Assembly: GCF_946885725.1 (NCBI RefSeq)
Contig: NZ_CAMPGZ010000092.1
Span: 1-15,425 of the forward strand
Length of the DNA stretch: 15,425 bases
Direction: 5' to 3'
Origin: an uncultured Nocardioides sp.
GTDB lineage: Bacteria > Actinomycetota > Actinomycetes > Propionibacteriales > Nocardioidaceae
Part shown: in pieces, positions 1 to 7,675 of the stretch
Position numbering within the stretch: position 1 is the first letter of the stretch
Layout of the letters: each line of letters opens with the position of its first letter
Notes under the pieces: model-generated
Told to the model about the DNA's origin: nothing
Databases searched by the model: none
The model's input: only the letters and a program-made list of their open reading frames with translations
Made by a program: the position numbers and the translations under genes

Positions 1-23
1 GATCAGGACCGCGTGGAGCGGTC

Positions 24-698
24 TCAAGCTCCGGAGCGCCAGTAGGGCAGTTTCCCCGATGGCTCGACGACTTCAACGTCGAGTCCCGCGGCTGCCAGGA
101 GATCTTCGATCAACTCGGCGGTGCCGGCGACGCCGGTCCAGGGAAGGTCGATCTCGGTCGCTGTGAACCAGGCATGGTCGGCGGGCCACATCAGGTTGGG
201 GCTGTTGAGGTCTCGTTGCCTGCCGGGGACGAGATCTGCGGCACCCCACTGCCCGGCCAGGCGTAGAGGGCCACGGAATAGCAAATAGTCTCGCGCCGGG
301 ATGCTCACGCGTGGCCCGTTCAGCACCACGGGTGAGAATGCCGGAGGAATCCATCTGTCCGTCTCCAGCCCGTGGGAGTCGGCTTTCAGGAGCCCGACCG
401 AAGGACTCCCGTGGATATCGCCGAATCCGTCCCACAGTCCGAAGAAGCAGTCCAATGGGGTGGTCGTGTGAGGCTCGAGGACACCCACGAGGCGCTGCAA
501 CGTTTCGTGGTCGAGGTGACCCTCCAGGTTGATCAAGGAGTCCCGGTCTGACTCGTCCGCACCCGGCTGAACTGAATGGAACACACGTGCGTAGCGCGCG
601 AACCCACTTGGCCCGATCGAACTCAGCTGGGCCCAAGGGTCGCCGCTTTGAGTGAACCAGTTCGCGTTCGCGACGTCGGGCTCGTGTCGAAGCGGCAC
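24..698 (-). CDS. Hypothetical actinobacterial protein, 224 aa
   Basis: I do not recognise a function. The protein is soluble-looking, with no signal peptide or membrane segment. It has a tryptophan-rich N-terminus (NWFTQSGDPW near residue 13), a FFGLWDGFGD segment near residue 85, an ARDYLLFRGPL segment near 135, and a C-terminal block SPNLMWPADHAWFTATEIDLPW near 165. These aromatic-rich blocks resemble a conserved uncharacterised actinobacterial family that I recall only by pattern. The chosen start is GTG; a GGGAAGG purine run lies about 13 bases upstream, which is slightly far. The same frame stays open upstream to base 947 without an ATG, and that extension contains the dnaB-like remnant at 828-890, so a longer product cannot be excluded. 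The sequence is visibly less GC-rich than the housekeeping genes further right, which suggests an accessory gene. The reading frame is fairly secure; the function is unknown. Confidence 0.7.
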   Translation of the reverse strand: MPLRHEPDVANANWFTQSGDPWAQLSSIGPSGFARYARVFHSVQPGADESDRDSLINLEGHLDHETLQRLVGVLEPHTTTPLDCFFGLWDGFGDIHGSPSVGLLKADSHGLETDRWIPPAFSPVVLNGPRVSIPARDYLLFRGPLRLAGQWGAADLVPGRQRDLNSPNLMWPADHAWFTATEIDLPWTGVAGTAELIEDLLAAAGLDVEVVEPSGKLPYWRSGA

Positions 699-756
699 GT
701 ACGAAACATAGCCTTCCCAACATCGTTGCCCTGGCTTTCGATGAGCGCGCGAATCG

Positions 757-770
757 CCGGACGCGTCCGG
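757..770. promoter_or_regulatory. 14-bp perfect palindrome with a GACGCGTC core
   Basis: CCGGACGCGTCCGG reads the same on both strands. It lies about 60 bases upstream of the GTG start of the 224-aa gene, where an operator could sit. The same GACGCGTC core occurs twice in the gap upstream of dnaB (3987-3994 and 4017-4024). The palindrome is seen directly; the operator role is a guess. Confidence 0.35.
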
Positions 771-827
771 TTCGCGGCGGTTAGATGTGCGCGTCGGCGC
801 GCAGAAGTGGTTGATCGGCGATGAAGA

Positions 828-890
828 GCCGCGGGCGATTTCGATGAACCGGCTGTAGCTGGCCTGGAGCGCGCCGACGACGTCTCGGGG
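828..890 (-). pseudogene. Degenerate copy of the dnaB 3' end (last 21 codons)
   Basis: These 63 bases align without gaps to 2191-2253, the last 21 sense codons of the intact dnaB, with 51 of 63 bases identical by hand count and in the same orientation. Read on the minus strand the segment gives RDVVGALQASYSRFIEIARG, against RDVVVAFQGHYSRFVDMAHG in DnaB. Several changes are conservative (V to I, M to I, D to E, F to L), as if it had once evolved as coding sequence. Similarity stops right at the dnaB stop codon, which is absent here, and on the upstream side just past the RDVV codons. No helicase domain precedes it, so it cannot be functional. It could be a relic of an old insertion or duplication at the dnaB 3' end, or the tail of a second, diverged dnaB that has been lost. 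Confidence 0.7.
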
Positions 891-1095
891 AAACGCCGTC
901 GGGGTGCAAGTGACGCTTCGGATGCGTGATTTGCGGATCGCAGTCGTTCAGCGCGCGACCCCGTCGTGCGCGCACATCCGGGCTATTTCCCCGAGGTCCA
1001 GGCCGATGGACACTCGAAAGGGCGCTCCCAGCGCAGGCCCGGTACTGAGGCTCGAAGCGTCGGCACGGCTAGCGACGCCACGACGGGGGAACACC

Positions 1096-2181
1096 ATGCG
1101 GCATCTTCTTTTCCTCACCATCGCCGCAATGCTCGGCGCGAGCATGTCGCCACACGCTCCGGCCGATGCGCCCGTGCCCGCTGCATCGACCGAATCTGTG
1201 GCGGCGACTTCCGCGGTCCCGGATCTCGCCGCGTCCGTGGTGTCCCAGGCGGACCGGCCGACCTGCTTCGGGCGGCGGGCGACGCTGGTCGGCACGAGCG
1301 GCGACGACGAGATCTTCGGGACCTCGAAGACAGACGTGATCGTCGCTCTGGGGGGCGACGACGTCGTCCGCGCCCGTGGCGGTGACGACTATGTGTGCGG
1401 CGGACCTGGCGACGACCGTCTTGTCGGAGGCAAGAGTGGTAACCGTCCTTACCCCCTTGGAGGCGACCGCCTCTCAGGCGACGAGGGCGACGACCGCATC
1501 ACTGCCAAGGGCATGGGCGGTGTGCTGCGCGGCGGCCCCGGCGACGACTATGTGGCCACACCGACCCGCCCTCCTCGACAGGTCGGCAGCCCGGACAGGC
1601 TGCTCTACGGAGGGCCCGGCGCGGACCGGCTCGTCGGAACGGCCGATGACATTGTTTCGGGAGGCCCGGGGCCAGATCGCCTGATGGCGCGCGGCGTCTC
1701 TGTCAGCACATTCTTGGAGGGCGGACCGGGAGGCGATGTCTTGACCACCGCGAAGGGCGGCGAGACCTGGATCGAACTTCGAGCCGACGGCGACCAGATC
1801 CGTATCCGCAGCGAGCGAGCCGGGTCCTATGTCCTCATGTACGCCCCGCACATCCCGGAGCCCATCGAGGTCGACCTGGCGGTGGGAACCATTCGACGGG
1901 TCGGCGCGGCCACCGGCGATGTCATCACACACCTCACCCCCGTGCCGACGGTCATCGACGTGTCCGGCACCTTCTACGACGACCGCATGAGCGGCACCGA
2001 CAATGCCGACATCCTCGGCGGCCTGTTCGGCAACGACATCCTGTCCGGGCGCGGCGGCGATGACTTCCTCGACGGCTCGGACGGCGACGATGTGCTCGAC
2101 GGAGGCGACGGCAAGGACGAAGCCGACGGCGGCCCGGGCCGCGACACCTGCGTCAACGCGGAGAGGTTGATCGGCTGCTAG
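1096..2181 (+). CDS. Secreted RTX-type calcium-binding repeat protein, 361 aa
   Basis: This protein is predicted to be exported and to fold as a calcium-bound parallel beta-roll outside the cell. Residues 1 to about 25 form a signal peptide (MRHLLFLTIAAMLGASM, then an alanine-rich stretch). Two blocks of RTX-like nonapeptides follow, with repeated GGxGxDxL cores such as ALGGDDVVRARGGDDYVCGG. The first block spans about residues 66-216 and the second about 291-350. A beta-rich, repeat-free spacer (about 217-290) separates them. Cys57, Cys101, Cys352 and Cys361 could form disulfides. The frame opens at 904, but I chose ATG 1096 because it begins the signal peptide and a GGGGGA Shine-Dalgarno sits five bases upstream. 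No catalytic domain is visible, so it may be structural, adhesive or a surface protein. It converges on dnaB with six bases between the stop codons. Such proteins are common in Nocardioides; the exact role is unknown. Confidence 0.85.
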   Translation: MRHLLFLTIAAMLGASMSPHAPADAPVPAASTESVAATSAVPDLAASVVSQADRPTCFGRRATLVGTSGDDEIFGTSKTDVIVALGGDDVVRARGGDDYVCGGPGDDRLVGGKSGNRPYPLGGDRLSGDEGDDRITAKGMGGVLRGGPGDDYVATPTRPPRQVGSPDRLLYGGPGADRLVGTADDIVSGGPGPDRLMARGVSVSTFLEGGPGGDVLTTAKGGETWIELRADGDQIRIRSERAGSYVLMYAPHIPEPIEVDLAVGTIRRVGAATGDVITHLTPVPTVIDVSGTFYDDRMSGTDNADILGGLFGNDILSGRGGDDFLDGSDGDDVLDGGDGKDEADGGPGRDTCVNAERLIGC

Positions 2182-2187
2182 ACCTTC

Positions 2188-3606
<1,419 letters not shown>

Positions 3607-3820
3607 GGCGCTGGTGGTTCCCCTGTCGGTGGCGGCGGTGCTGGGGGCGGTCTGGGTGGTGTGTCGGACGCTGTCAGGATCCCGGTGGGCACCGACAGTT
3701 CCGAGGACGACACCCCGAGAACCGCCGCCGACCGGCAGGTCGCACACACCGTCCGGGGGGCTCCGTCCGGAGTGCGCGAGCGGAGACGTTACGGCCCCCG
3801 AGCAGCTAGGTGGAAGCCCG

Positions 3821-3829
3821 TTGTCCACA
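3821..3829 (+). promoter_or_regulatory. DnaA-box-like site TTGTCCACA
   Basis: TTGTCCACA is the form of the DnaA box preferred in high-GC actinobacteria. Related partial matches on the other strand lie nearby, TGTGGAACA at 3857-3865 and TGTGGAATC at 3901-3909, each with two or more mismatches. One good box upstream of dnaB fits possible DnaA control of dnaB transcription better than an origin, because actinobacterial oriC carries many boxes between dnaA and dnaN. Confidence 0.4.
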
Positions 3830-3986
3830 TAGCCCTGGGGACAACCGCCGCGAGGGTGTGGAACACGCCGGAACTCATGTGCACAGGGTGGGGACACGCC
3901 TGTGGAATCCGAGTGGCCCCGTCCCGGGAAACCCCTTCTGACCTGCGACGATGCGGTCCACCTGATGTGCACACAAGAAACCTGCC

Positions 3987-4026
3987 GACGCGTCTCGATC
4001 CGTGATCGGTCATCGGGACGCGTCCC
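3987..4026. promoter_or_regulatory. Paired GACGCGTC palindromes upstream of dnaB and MATE
   Basis: GACGCGTC at 3987-3994 and a 12-bp perfect palindrome GGGACGCGTCCC at 4015-4026 share the same eight-base core, with centres 30 bp apart, close to three helical turns. That spacing suits two dimers binding the same face of DNA. The palindromes are seen directly; a regulator is inferred. Confidence 0.35.
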
Positions 4027-4170
4027 ATTTGAACGGATCGCGCACTCCTCCGTTCGGCTCGAATATACACAGGGAAGGACTAGTTACTAACAGCTACAAC
4101 TGACGTAGTCATCGTCGTGTACGAACAGTGGTGCGACAGGGCCAATGACCGGCTCTGACCCTTACCCACG

Positions 4171-4176
4171 TAGACT
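4171..4176 (+). promoter_or_regulatory. -10 hexamer TAGACT for a leaderless MATE transcript
   Basis: TAGACT fits the actinobacterial TANNNT -10 consensus and ends six bases before the GTG start, so transcription would begin at or next to the start codon. No Shine-Dalgarno is present in the intervening bases. A -35 box is not clear. Confidence 0.55.
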
Positions 4177-4182
4177 GCGGCC

Positions 4183-5529
4183 GTGACCGGCGACCCCACC
4201 AGCGTGCCGTCGCGGACCCCGACCCGTCCCGACCGGGAGATCCTGCGGCTGGCCGTGCCGGCGTTCCTCGCGCTGGTTGCCGAGCCGCTCTTCCTGCTCG
4301 CGGACGCGTCGATCGTCGGCCACCTCGGCACCCCGGAGCTCGCCGGCCTGGGCATCGCCGGCGCGGTGGTGCAGACCGCGGTCGGGTTGTGCATCTTCCT
4401 TGCCTACGGCACCACCGCCTCCGTGGCCCGCCGCATCGGCGCCGGCGACACCCGCGGTGCGCTGGCCCAGGGCATCGACGGCGTCTGGCTGGCGGTGGTC
4501 ATCGGCGTGCTCACCACCGTCGTCGGCATCGCGCTGTCCGGCCCGCTGGTCGGGCTGTTCGGTCCCGACCCGGAGGTGACCGAGCACGCGACGACGTACC
4601 TGCGCTGGGCCTTCCTCGGCGTCACCCCGCTGCTGGTGATGCTCGCGACGACAGGCATCCTGCGCGGCCTGCAGGACACGAAGACCCCGCTGGTCGTCGC
4701 GGTGGCCGGCAACCTGCTCAACATCGCCCTCAACGTCGCGCTGGTCTACGGCCTCGACCTCGGCATCGCCGGCTCGGCGATCGGCACCGACCTCGCCCAG
4801 CTCGGGTCCGCGGCGGCGCTGCTGTGGGTGGTGGTCCGCGCTGTCCGCCGCGAGGGCGCGTCGCTGCGGCCGGACCTGCCCGGCATCCGCCGCGCCGCGC
4901 ACGCCGGCGTCGCGCTCGTCGTGCGCACGCTGACGCTGCGGGCGTCGCTGCTGGTGATGACGTACGGCGCCGCCACGCTCGGCGCCACGGCGACGGCCAC
5001 GAACCAGCTGGCGATGACGCTGTGGACGTTCCTGGCGTTCGCGCTGGACGCCATCGCGATCGCGGGGCAGGCGATCACCGGGCGCTATCTCGGCGCCGCC
5101 GACCTCGACGGCACCCGCGCGATGACCCGCCGGATGGTGCAGTGGGGGCTGTGGTCCGGCGTCTTCACCGGCCTCGGGCTCGCGGCGCTGTCGGGCGTGC
5201 TCGGCCCGCTGTTCACCTCCGACCCGGCCGTGCACGAGCTGCTGGTGCCGGTGCTCGTCGTCGCGGCGGTCTTCCAGCCCGCCGCCGGTGTGGTGTTCGT
5301 GCTCGACGGCGTGCTGATCGGCGCGGGCGACGGCCGCTACCTCGCCTGGGGCGGCGTCGTGGTGCTCGCGGTGTTCGCGCCGGTCGCGTGGCTGGCTGTC
5401 GTGCTGGCCCCGGCCGGGCAGGGGCTGGTGTGGCTGTGGGTCGCGTTCGGCCTCGGCTTCATGGGCAGCCGGACCGTGGTGCTGCTGCACCGCGCCCGCG
5501 GCACGCGGTGGATGGTCACCGGCGCCTGA
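4183..5529 (+). CDS. MATE-family (DinF-like) efflux transporter, 448 aa
   Basis: This is a multidrug and toxic-compound extrusion family membrane protein, which exports organic cations or other small molecules by proton or sodium antiport. The protein has about 12 hydrophobic helices arranged as two related halves, the expected length, and family segments such as PAFLALVAEPLFLLADASIVGHLG (residues 24-47), GILRGLQDTKTPLVVAVAGNLLNIALN (164-190) and AFALDAIAIAGQAITGRYLGA (285-305). The AFLALVAEPLFLLAD and GLQDTKTPL signatures point to the DinF branch. The GTG start is supported by a -10 hexamer six bases upstream and the lack of any Shine-Dalgarno, implying leaderless translation. A small membrane protein follows 22 bases downstream in the same direction. 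The substrate cannot be read from the sequence. Confidence 0.92.
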   Translation: MTGDPTSVPSRTPTRPDREILRLAVPAFLALVAEPLFLLADASIVGHLGTPELAGLGIAGAVVQTAVGLCIFLAYGTTASVARRIGAGDTRGALAQGIDGVWLAVVIGVLTTVVGIALSGPLVGLFGPDPEVTEHATTYLRWAFLGVTPLLVMLATTGILRGLQDTKTPLVVAVAGNLLNIALNVALVYGLDLGIAGSAIGTDLAQLGSAAALLWVVVRAVRREGASLRPDLPGIRRAAHAGVALVVRTLTLRASLLVMTYGAATLGATATATNQLAMTLWTFLAFALDAIAIAGQAITGRYLGAADLDGTRAMTRRMVQWGLWSGVFTGLGLAALSGVLGPLFTSDPAVHELLVPVLVVAAVFQPAAGVVFVLDGVLIGAGDGRYLAWGGVVVLAVFAPVAWLAVVLAPAGQGLVWLWVAFGLGFMGSRTVVLLHRARGTRWMVTGA

Positions 5530-5539
5530 CGTCCCCGCC

Positions 5540-5545
5540 TAGGGT
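5540..5545 (+). promoter_or_regulatory. -10-like hexamer TAGGGT before the small membrane gene
   Basis: TAGGGT ends six bases before GTG 5552, the same arrangement as at four other genes in the window. The alternative is that AGGGTGG acts as a Shine-Dalgarno five bases upstream of the start in a transcript shared with the MATE gene, so this call is weaker than the others. Confidence 0.4.
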
Positions 5546-5551
5546 GGCCGC

Positions 5552-6058
5552 GTGACGTCGCTGCGGTTCGTGGCCATGGGCCTGGTGATCGTGCTGCTCG
5601 ACGCGGCGTACCACGGATGGGACCTGCTCGCCGACCCCGTCGGCTGGGCGCTGGTCGTCGGCGGGGTGCTGCCGCTGGCCGAGCGGCTCGGCGGCCGGGC
5701 GGTGCTGACCGCGGTGCTGGCGTTCGTGACCTCGCTGGTGGTCTACCCGCCCGCCGTCACCGAGGGCGCCGACCCCGCGGTGGCGTGGGCGCTGTCGCTG
5801 CCGCACCTCGCGTTCGTCGTCGTGCTCTGCCTCGCGCTCGCCCGGCTGCTGCCCGACCTCGAGCGCCGGTTCCGCTACGCAGCCGTCGCGATGGTCGTCG
5901 TCGGGCTGCTCCCCGTCGTCGTGCTCGCCACCGACGCGAGCTCGCTGGCGCTCGGGGCGGTCGCGTTCCTCGCGGTGGTGACCCAGCTGTACGTCGTCTA
6001 CCTGCTGTTCAAGGCCGCGAGTGCGGCACCGGAGCACGCAGAGAGGGCCGCCCCGTAA
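5552..6058 (+). CDS. Small hypothetical membrane protein, 168 aa
   Basis: I do not recognise the family. The sequence is mostly hydrophobic, with about five or six membrane segments (approximately residues 5-20, 30-45, 50-66, 77-99, 109-128 and 130-152) and short loops, ending in a polar tail rich in alanine and glutamate. The AYHGWDLLADPVGWALVVGGVLPL segment near residue 19 has paired aromatic and acidic residues that may matter for function. The gene starts at GTG, 22 bases after the MATE stop, so it may be co-transcribed with it or use its own TAGGGT hexamer. Its stop codon lies in the loop of a terminator-like hairpin. The coding call rests on length, hydrophobic pattern and context. Confidence 0.75.
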   Translation: MTSLRFVAMGLVIVLLDAAYHGWDLLADPVGWALVVGGVLPLAERLGGRAVLTAVLAFVTSLVVYPPAVTEGADPAVAWALSLPHLAFVVVLCLALARLLPDLERRFRYAAVAMVVVGLLPVVVLATDASSLALGAVAFLAVVTQLYVVYLLFKAASAAPEHAERAAP

Positions 6059-6073
6059 CCGGAGCGGCCCTCT
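6042..6073. terminator. Bidirectional terminator-like hairpin between convergent genes
   Basis: AGAGGGCCGC (6042-6051) and GCGGCCCTCT (6064-6073) form a perfect 10-bp GC-rich stem with a 12-base loop that contains the TAA stop of the membrane-protein gene. It lies between a rightward gene and the leftward rplI. No U-tract follows on either strand, which is common for actinobacterial hairpin terminators. Confidence 0.65.
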
Positions 6074-6075
6074 GC

Positions 6076-6095
6076 GGTCTCGACAGGCTCGACCA
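6076..6095. repeat. Dispersed 20-bp repeat, copy 1
   Basis: GGTCTCGACAGGCTCGACCA occurs here and again at 6903-6922 with all 20 bases identical and in the same orientation, both times next to the ends of genes. It contains TCGA-CAGGC-TCGA, so it can fold into a short imperfect hairpin. I recall very similar sequences as abundant intergenic repeats in Nocardioides-type genomes; that is memory, not a search. Confidence 0.7.
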
Positions 6096-6118
6096 GCCGA
6101 GTGTGGTGTGTCAGCCGG

Positions 6119-6562
6119 TCAGGCGGGCACCACGTTGAGGTTGACGGTCGCCTCGACGTCGTCGTGCACCTTGACGGTCACCTGGTGGGAGCCCAGGGAC
6201 TTGATGGGGTTGCCGACGAGGATCTTGCGCTTGTCGACCTCCGCGCCCGCGGCGGTGATCGCGGTCGCGATGTCGTTGACCGTGACGGCGCCGAAGAGGC
6301 GGCCGCCCTGGCCGGCCCGAACGGGCAGCTGGAACGTGGTGCTCTCCAGCTTGGCCTTGATCTCCTGCGCGTGCTCGGCGTCGCGGACCTCGCGGCTGGC
6401 GCGAGCGGCCTTGATCGACTCGATCGTGCGCTCGCCGCCCTTGGTCCAGCGGATCGCGAAGCCACGCGGGATGAGGTAGTTGCGGCCGTAGCCGTCCTTC
6501 ACCTCGACGATGTCGCCGGGGGCACCGAGGCCACCGACCTCCTGGGTCAGGATGAGCTTCAT
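6119..6562 (-). CDS. rplI: 50S ribosomal protein bL9, 147 aa
   Basis: bL9 binds 23S rRNA near the base of the L1 stalk. The N-terminal RNA-binding domain is clear: [37 protein letters not shown] (1-37). It is followed by the long connecting helix (about 41-78) and the C-terminal domain with [16 protein letters not shown]. The length is normal. I chose ATG 6562, not the longer open frame, because it starts the family N-terminus and has an AGGAAGGGGG Shine-Dalgarno eight bases upstream. It is the last gene of the rpsF-ssb-rpsR-rplI operon and begins 17 bases after the rpsR stop. Confidence 0.97.
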   Translation of the reverse strand: MKLILTQEVGGLGAPGDIVEVKDGYGRNYLIPRGFAIRWTKGGERTIESIKAARASREVRDAEHAQEIKAKLESTTFQLPVRAGQGGRLFGAVTVNDIATAITAAGAEVDKRKILVGNPIKSLGSHQVTVKVHDDVEATVNLNVVPA

Positions 6563-6579
6563 CAGGTGGTCCCCCTTCC

Positions 6580-6816
6580 TCAGCGAGCCGTGGACGTGTA
6601 GGGCAGCAGGGCCACCTCGCGGGCGTTCTTGACCGCGGTGGCCACGTCGCGCTGGTGCTGGACGCAGTTGCCGGTCACACGCCGCGCGCGGATCTTGCCG
6701 CGGTCGGAGATGAACTTGCGGAGCAGTGTCGTGTCCTTGTAGTCGACGTACGACACCTTCTCCTTGCAGAACTGGCAAACCTTCTTCTTCGGCTTGCGGA
6801 GTACTGGCTTGGCCAT
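6580..6816 (-). CDS. rpsR: 30S ribosomal protein bS18, zinc-type, 78 aa
   Basis: bS18 binds the platform of the small subunit as a partner of bS6. The family core [19 protein letters not shown]...[13 protein letters not shown]...[13 protein letters not shown] is present. Cys14, Cys17, Cys51 and His54 (CQFC and CVQH) could bind zinc, as in the cysteine-containing C+ form of S18. Actinobacteria often also carry a cysteine-free copy used in zinc limitation, which would lie elsewhere. ATG 6816 has an AGAGGAAG Shine-Dalgarno seven bases upstream. It sits between ssb and rplI in the conserved order. Confidence 0.97.
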   Translation of the reverse strand: MAKPVLRKPKKKVCQFCKEKVSYVDYKDTTLLRKFISDRGKIRARRVTGNCVQHQRDVATAVKNAREVALLPYTSTAR

Positions 6817-6839
6817 TGTGGTGCTTCCTCTCTCGAAGC

Positions 6840-6853
6840 CCGGCTCGCGCCGG
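6840..6853 (-). other. GNRA-loop hairpin upstream of rpsR
   Basis: On the minus strand the RNA would read CCGGC-GCGA-GCCGG, a 5-bp GC stem closed by a GNRA tetraloop, just upstream of the rpsR Shine-Dalgarno. It could be a processing or protein-binding element in the ssb-rpsR spacer, or simply chance in GC-rich sequence. Confidence 0.3.
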
Positions 6854-6902
6854 AATGGTCAGTGGATGGACTGTTCAGTTGTGCGCTGGTGATTGAGCCG
6901 GT

Positions 6903-6922
6903 GGTCTCGACAGGCTCGACCA
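6903..6922. repeat. Dispersed 20-bp repeat, copy 2
   Basis: This copy is identical to 6076-6095. With its flanks it extends to a near-palindrome (6901-6923) in which GTGGT..CGA faces TCGACCAC around CAGGC, and a further half-site GCTCGACCAC follows at 6929-6938. It lies in the spacer just after the ssb stop codon. Confidence 0.7.
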
Positions 6923-6947
6923 CCCGACGCTCGACCACCCGTGCGGA

Positions 6948-7538
6948 TCAGAAGGGGGGCTCCTCCGAGGAGCCACCGGACGCCCACGGGTCGTTGGACT
7001 GGCCGCCGCCGCCCTGGTTGCCGCCCCAGCTACCGCCGGAGCCGCCACCCTGGTTGCCGCCCCAGCCGCCGCCCGAAGCCTGGCCGCCGCCCTGACCGGC
7101 ACCGGCGGACTGCGTCGCCCAGGGGTCCTCGGACCCGCCGGAGAAACCGCCGCCGCCCTGGCCGCCGCCGCTGCGCGTGGTCTTGGTGACCTTGGCGGTG
7201 GCCATCTTCAGGCTCGGCCCGACCTCTTCGACGTCGATCTCGAAGACGGTGCGCTTCTCACCCTCGCGGGTCTCGTAGGAGCGCGCCTTCAGCCGGCCCT
7301 GCACGATCACGCGCATGCCGCGCTGCAGCGACTCCGCGGCGTTCTCGGCCGCCTGCCGCCACACCGAGCAGTTGAGGAACAGGGTCTCCTGGTCCTTCCA
7401 CTCGTTGGTCTGCCGGTCGAACTGACGCGGCGTCGACGCGACGGTGAAGTTGGCCACCGCGGCACCCGAGGGGGTGAAGCGGAGCTCGGGGTCGGCGGTG
7501 AGGTTGCCGACGACGGTGATCGGGGTTTCGCCTGCCAT
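6948..7538 (-). CDS. ssb: Single-stranded DNA-binding protein SSB, 196 aa
   Basis: SSB coats single-stranded DNA during replication, repair and recombination and recruits partner proteins through its tail. The N-terminal OB fold runs to about residue 115 ([67 protein letters not shown]). A long glycine/serine/glutamine-rich linker follows, with two copies of [15 protein letters not shown] units, and the acidic tip EEPPF is the protein-interaction tail. ATG 7538 has AGGAGG six bases upstream. It lies second in the operon, 137 bases after rpsF, behind a stem-loop and a palindrome that may adjust its expression. Coding between two ribosomal protein genes is the usual actinobacterial arrangement. 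Confidence 0.97.
   Translation of the reverse strand: MAGETPITVVGNLTADPELRFTPSGAAVANFTVASTPRQFDRQTNEWKDQETLFLNCSVWRQAAENAAESLQRGMRVIVQGRLKARSYETREGEKRTVFEIDVEEVGPSLKMATAKVTKTTRSGGGQGGGGFSGGSEDPWATQSAGAGQGGGQASGGGWGGNQGGGSGGSWGGNQGGGGQSNDPWASGGSSEEPPF
7012..7066. repeat. 19-bp direct repeat in the ssb linker
   Basis: CCCTGGTTGCCGCCCCAGC occurs at 7012-7030 and exactly again at 7048-7066, a 36-base (12-codon) period encoding the repeated WGGNQGG linker unit. Exact nucleotide identity suggests a recent in-frame duplication or slippage event. Confidence 0.75.
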
Positions 7539-7539
7539 G

Positions 7540-7568
7540 CCAGGCCTCCTGGTCTCGAGTAGCTACTC
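7540..7568 (-). promoter_or_regulatory. Two palindromes over the ssb ribosome-binding region
   Basis: CCAGG-CCT-CCTGG (7540-7552) is a short inverted repeat that places the AGGAGG Shine-Dalgarno of ssb partly in a stem. Directly upstream on the minus strand lies a 12-bp perfect palindrome, GAGTAGCTACTC (7557-7568). They could modulate ssb translation or bind a regulator; neither matches a site I know. Confidence 0.35.
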
Positions 7569-7611
7569 AGCTCGTGCAGAGTGACCGGGGGAATCGGTCC
7601 GGGACGCGACG

Positions 7612-7646
7612 GCTCCCTTGGTCGGTATCGAGTGATACCAGGGAGC
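7612..7646 (-). terminator. Stem-loop in the rpsF-ssb spacer
   Basis: GCTCCCT (7612-7618) pairs with AGGGAGC (7640-7646), and GGTATC (7624-7629) pairs with GATACC (7634-7639) around a GAGT loop, giving 13 bp with a five-base bulge on one side. It begins 30 bases after the rpsF stop. There is no U-tract, so it may be a partial terminator or an RNA stabilising or processing element, not a full stop. Confidence 0.5.
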
Positions 7647-7675
7647 GCCGACGTCGTTGCCGGGGACCGGCAGGG

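Larger units (their letters stand above)
699..1095. other. Gene-poor gap with a dnaB remnant and a palindrome
   Basis: About 400 bases lie between the divergently transcribed 224-aa gene and the RTX gene. I see no convincing gene. Short open frames on both strands are arginine-rich and lack family features. The gap contains a 14-bp perfect palindrome (757-770) and a degenerate copy of the dnaB 3' end (828-890). It must also hold the promoters for the two divergent genes, but I cannot assign clear -10/-35 pairs. Confidence 0.6.
3607..4182. promoter_or_regulatory. Divergent regulatory gap between dnaB and the MATE gene
   Basis: This 576-base gap lies between dnaB (leftward) and the MATE exporter (rightward). 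The dnaB-proximal part is GC-rich, while about 4055-4130 is clearly AT-richer than the rest of the window. It contains one perfect actinobacterial DnaA-box-like sequence (3821-3829), weaker TGTGGAA sites near 3857 and 3901, two TGTGCACA palindromes (3878-3885, 3966-3973), and two GACGCGTC palindromes 30 bp apart (3987-3994 and within 4015-4026). A weak candidate -10 for dnaB, TAACGT read leftward at 3791-3786, is unproven. Open frames here are antisense or extension artefacts. Confidence 0.5.

Noticed and set aside
870..947. J-domain (DnaJ) fragment, from KRHLHPD read on the minus strand
   Set aside because: HPD is in a different frame from the LQASYSRF helix, and the nucleotide match to dnaB explains the latter better. 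I kept the dnaB interpretation but could not fully exclude a frameshifted J-domain relic.
904..1095. N-terminal extension of the RTX protein from ATG 904
   Set aside because: It would bury the signal peptide, and the internal ATG 1096 has a well-placed GGGGGA.
3607..3972. N-terminal extension of DnaB from ATG 3972
   Set aside because: The 122 added residues are low in family features and cover a region rich in palindromes. GTG 3606 has a Shine-Dalgarno and gives the normal length.
3821..3973. Chromosomal origin (oriC)
   Set aside because: There is only one good DnaA box, and neither dnaA nor dnaN is nearby. Actinobacterial origins have many boxes.
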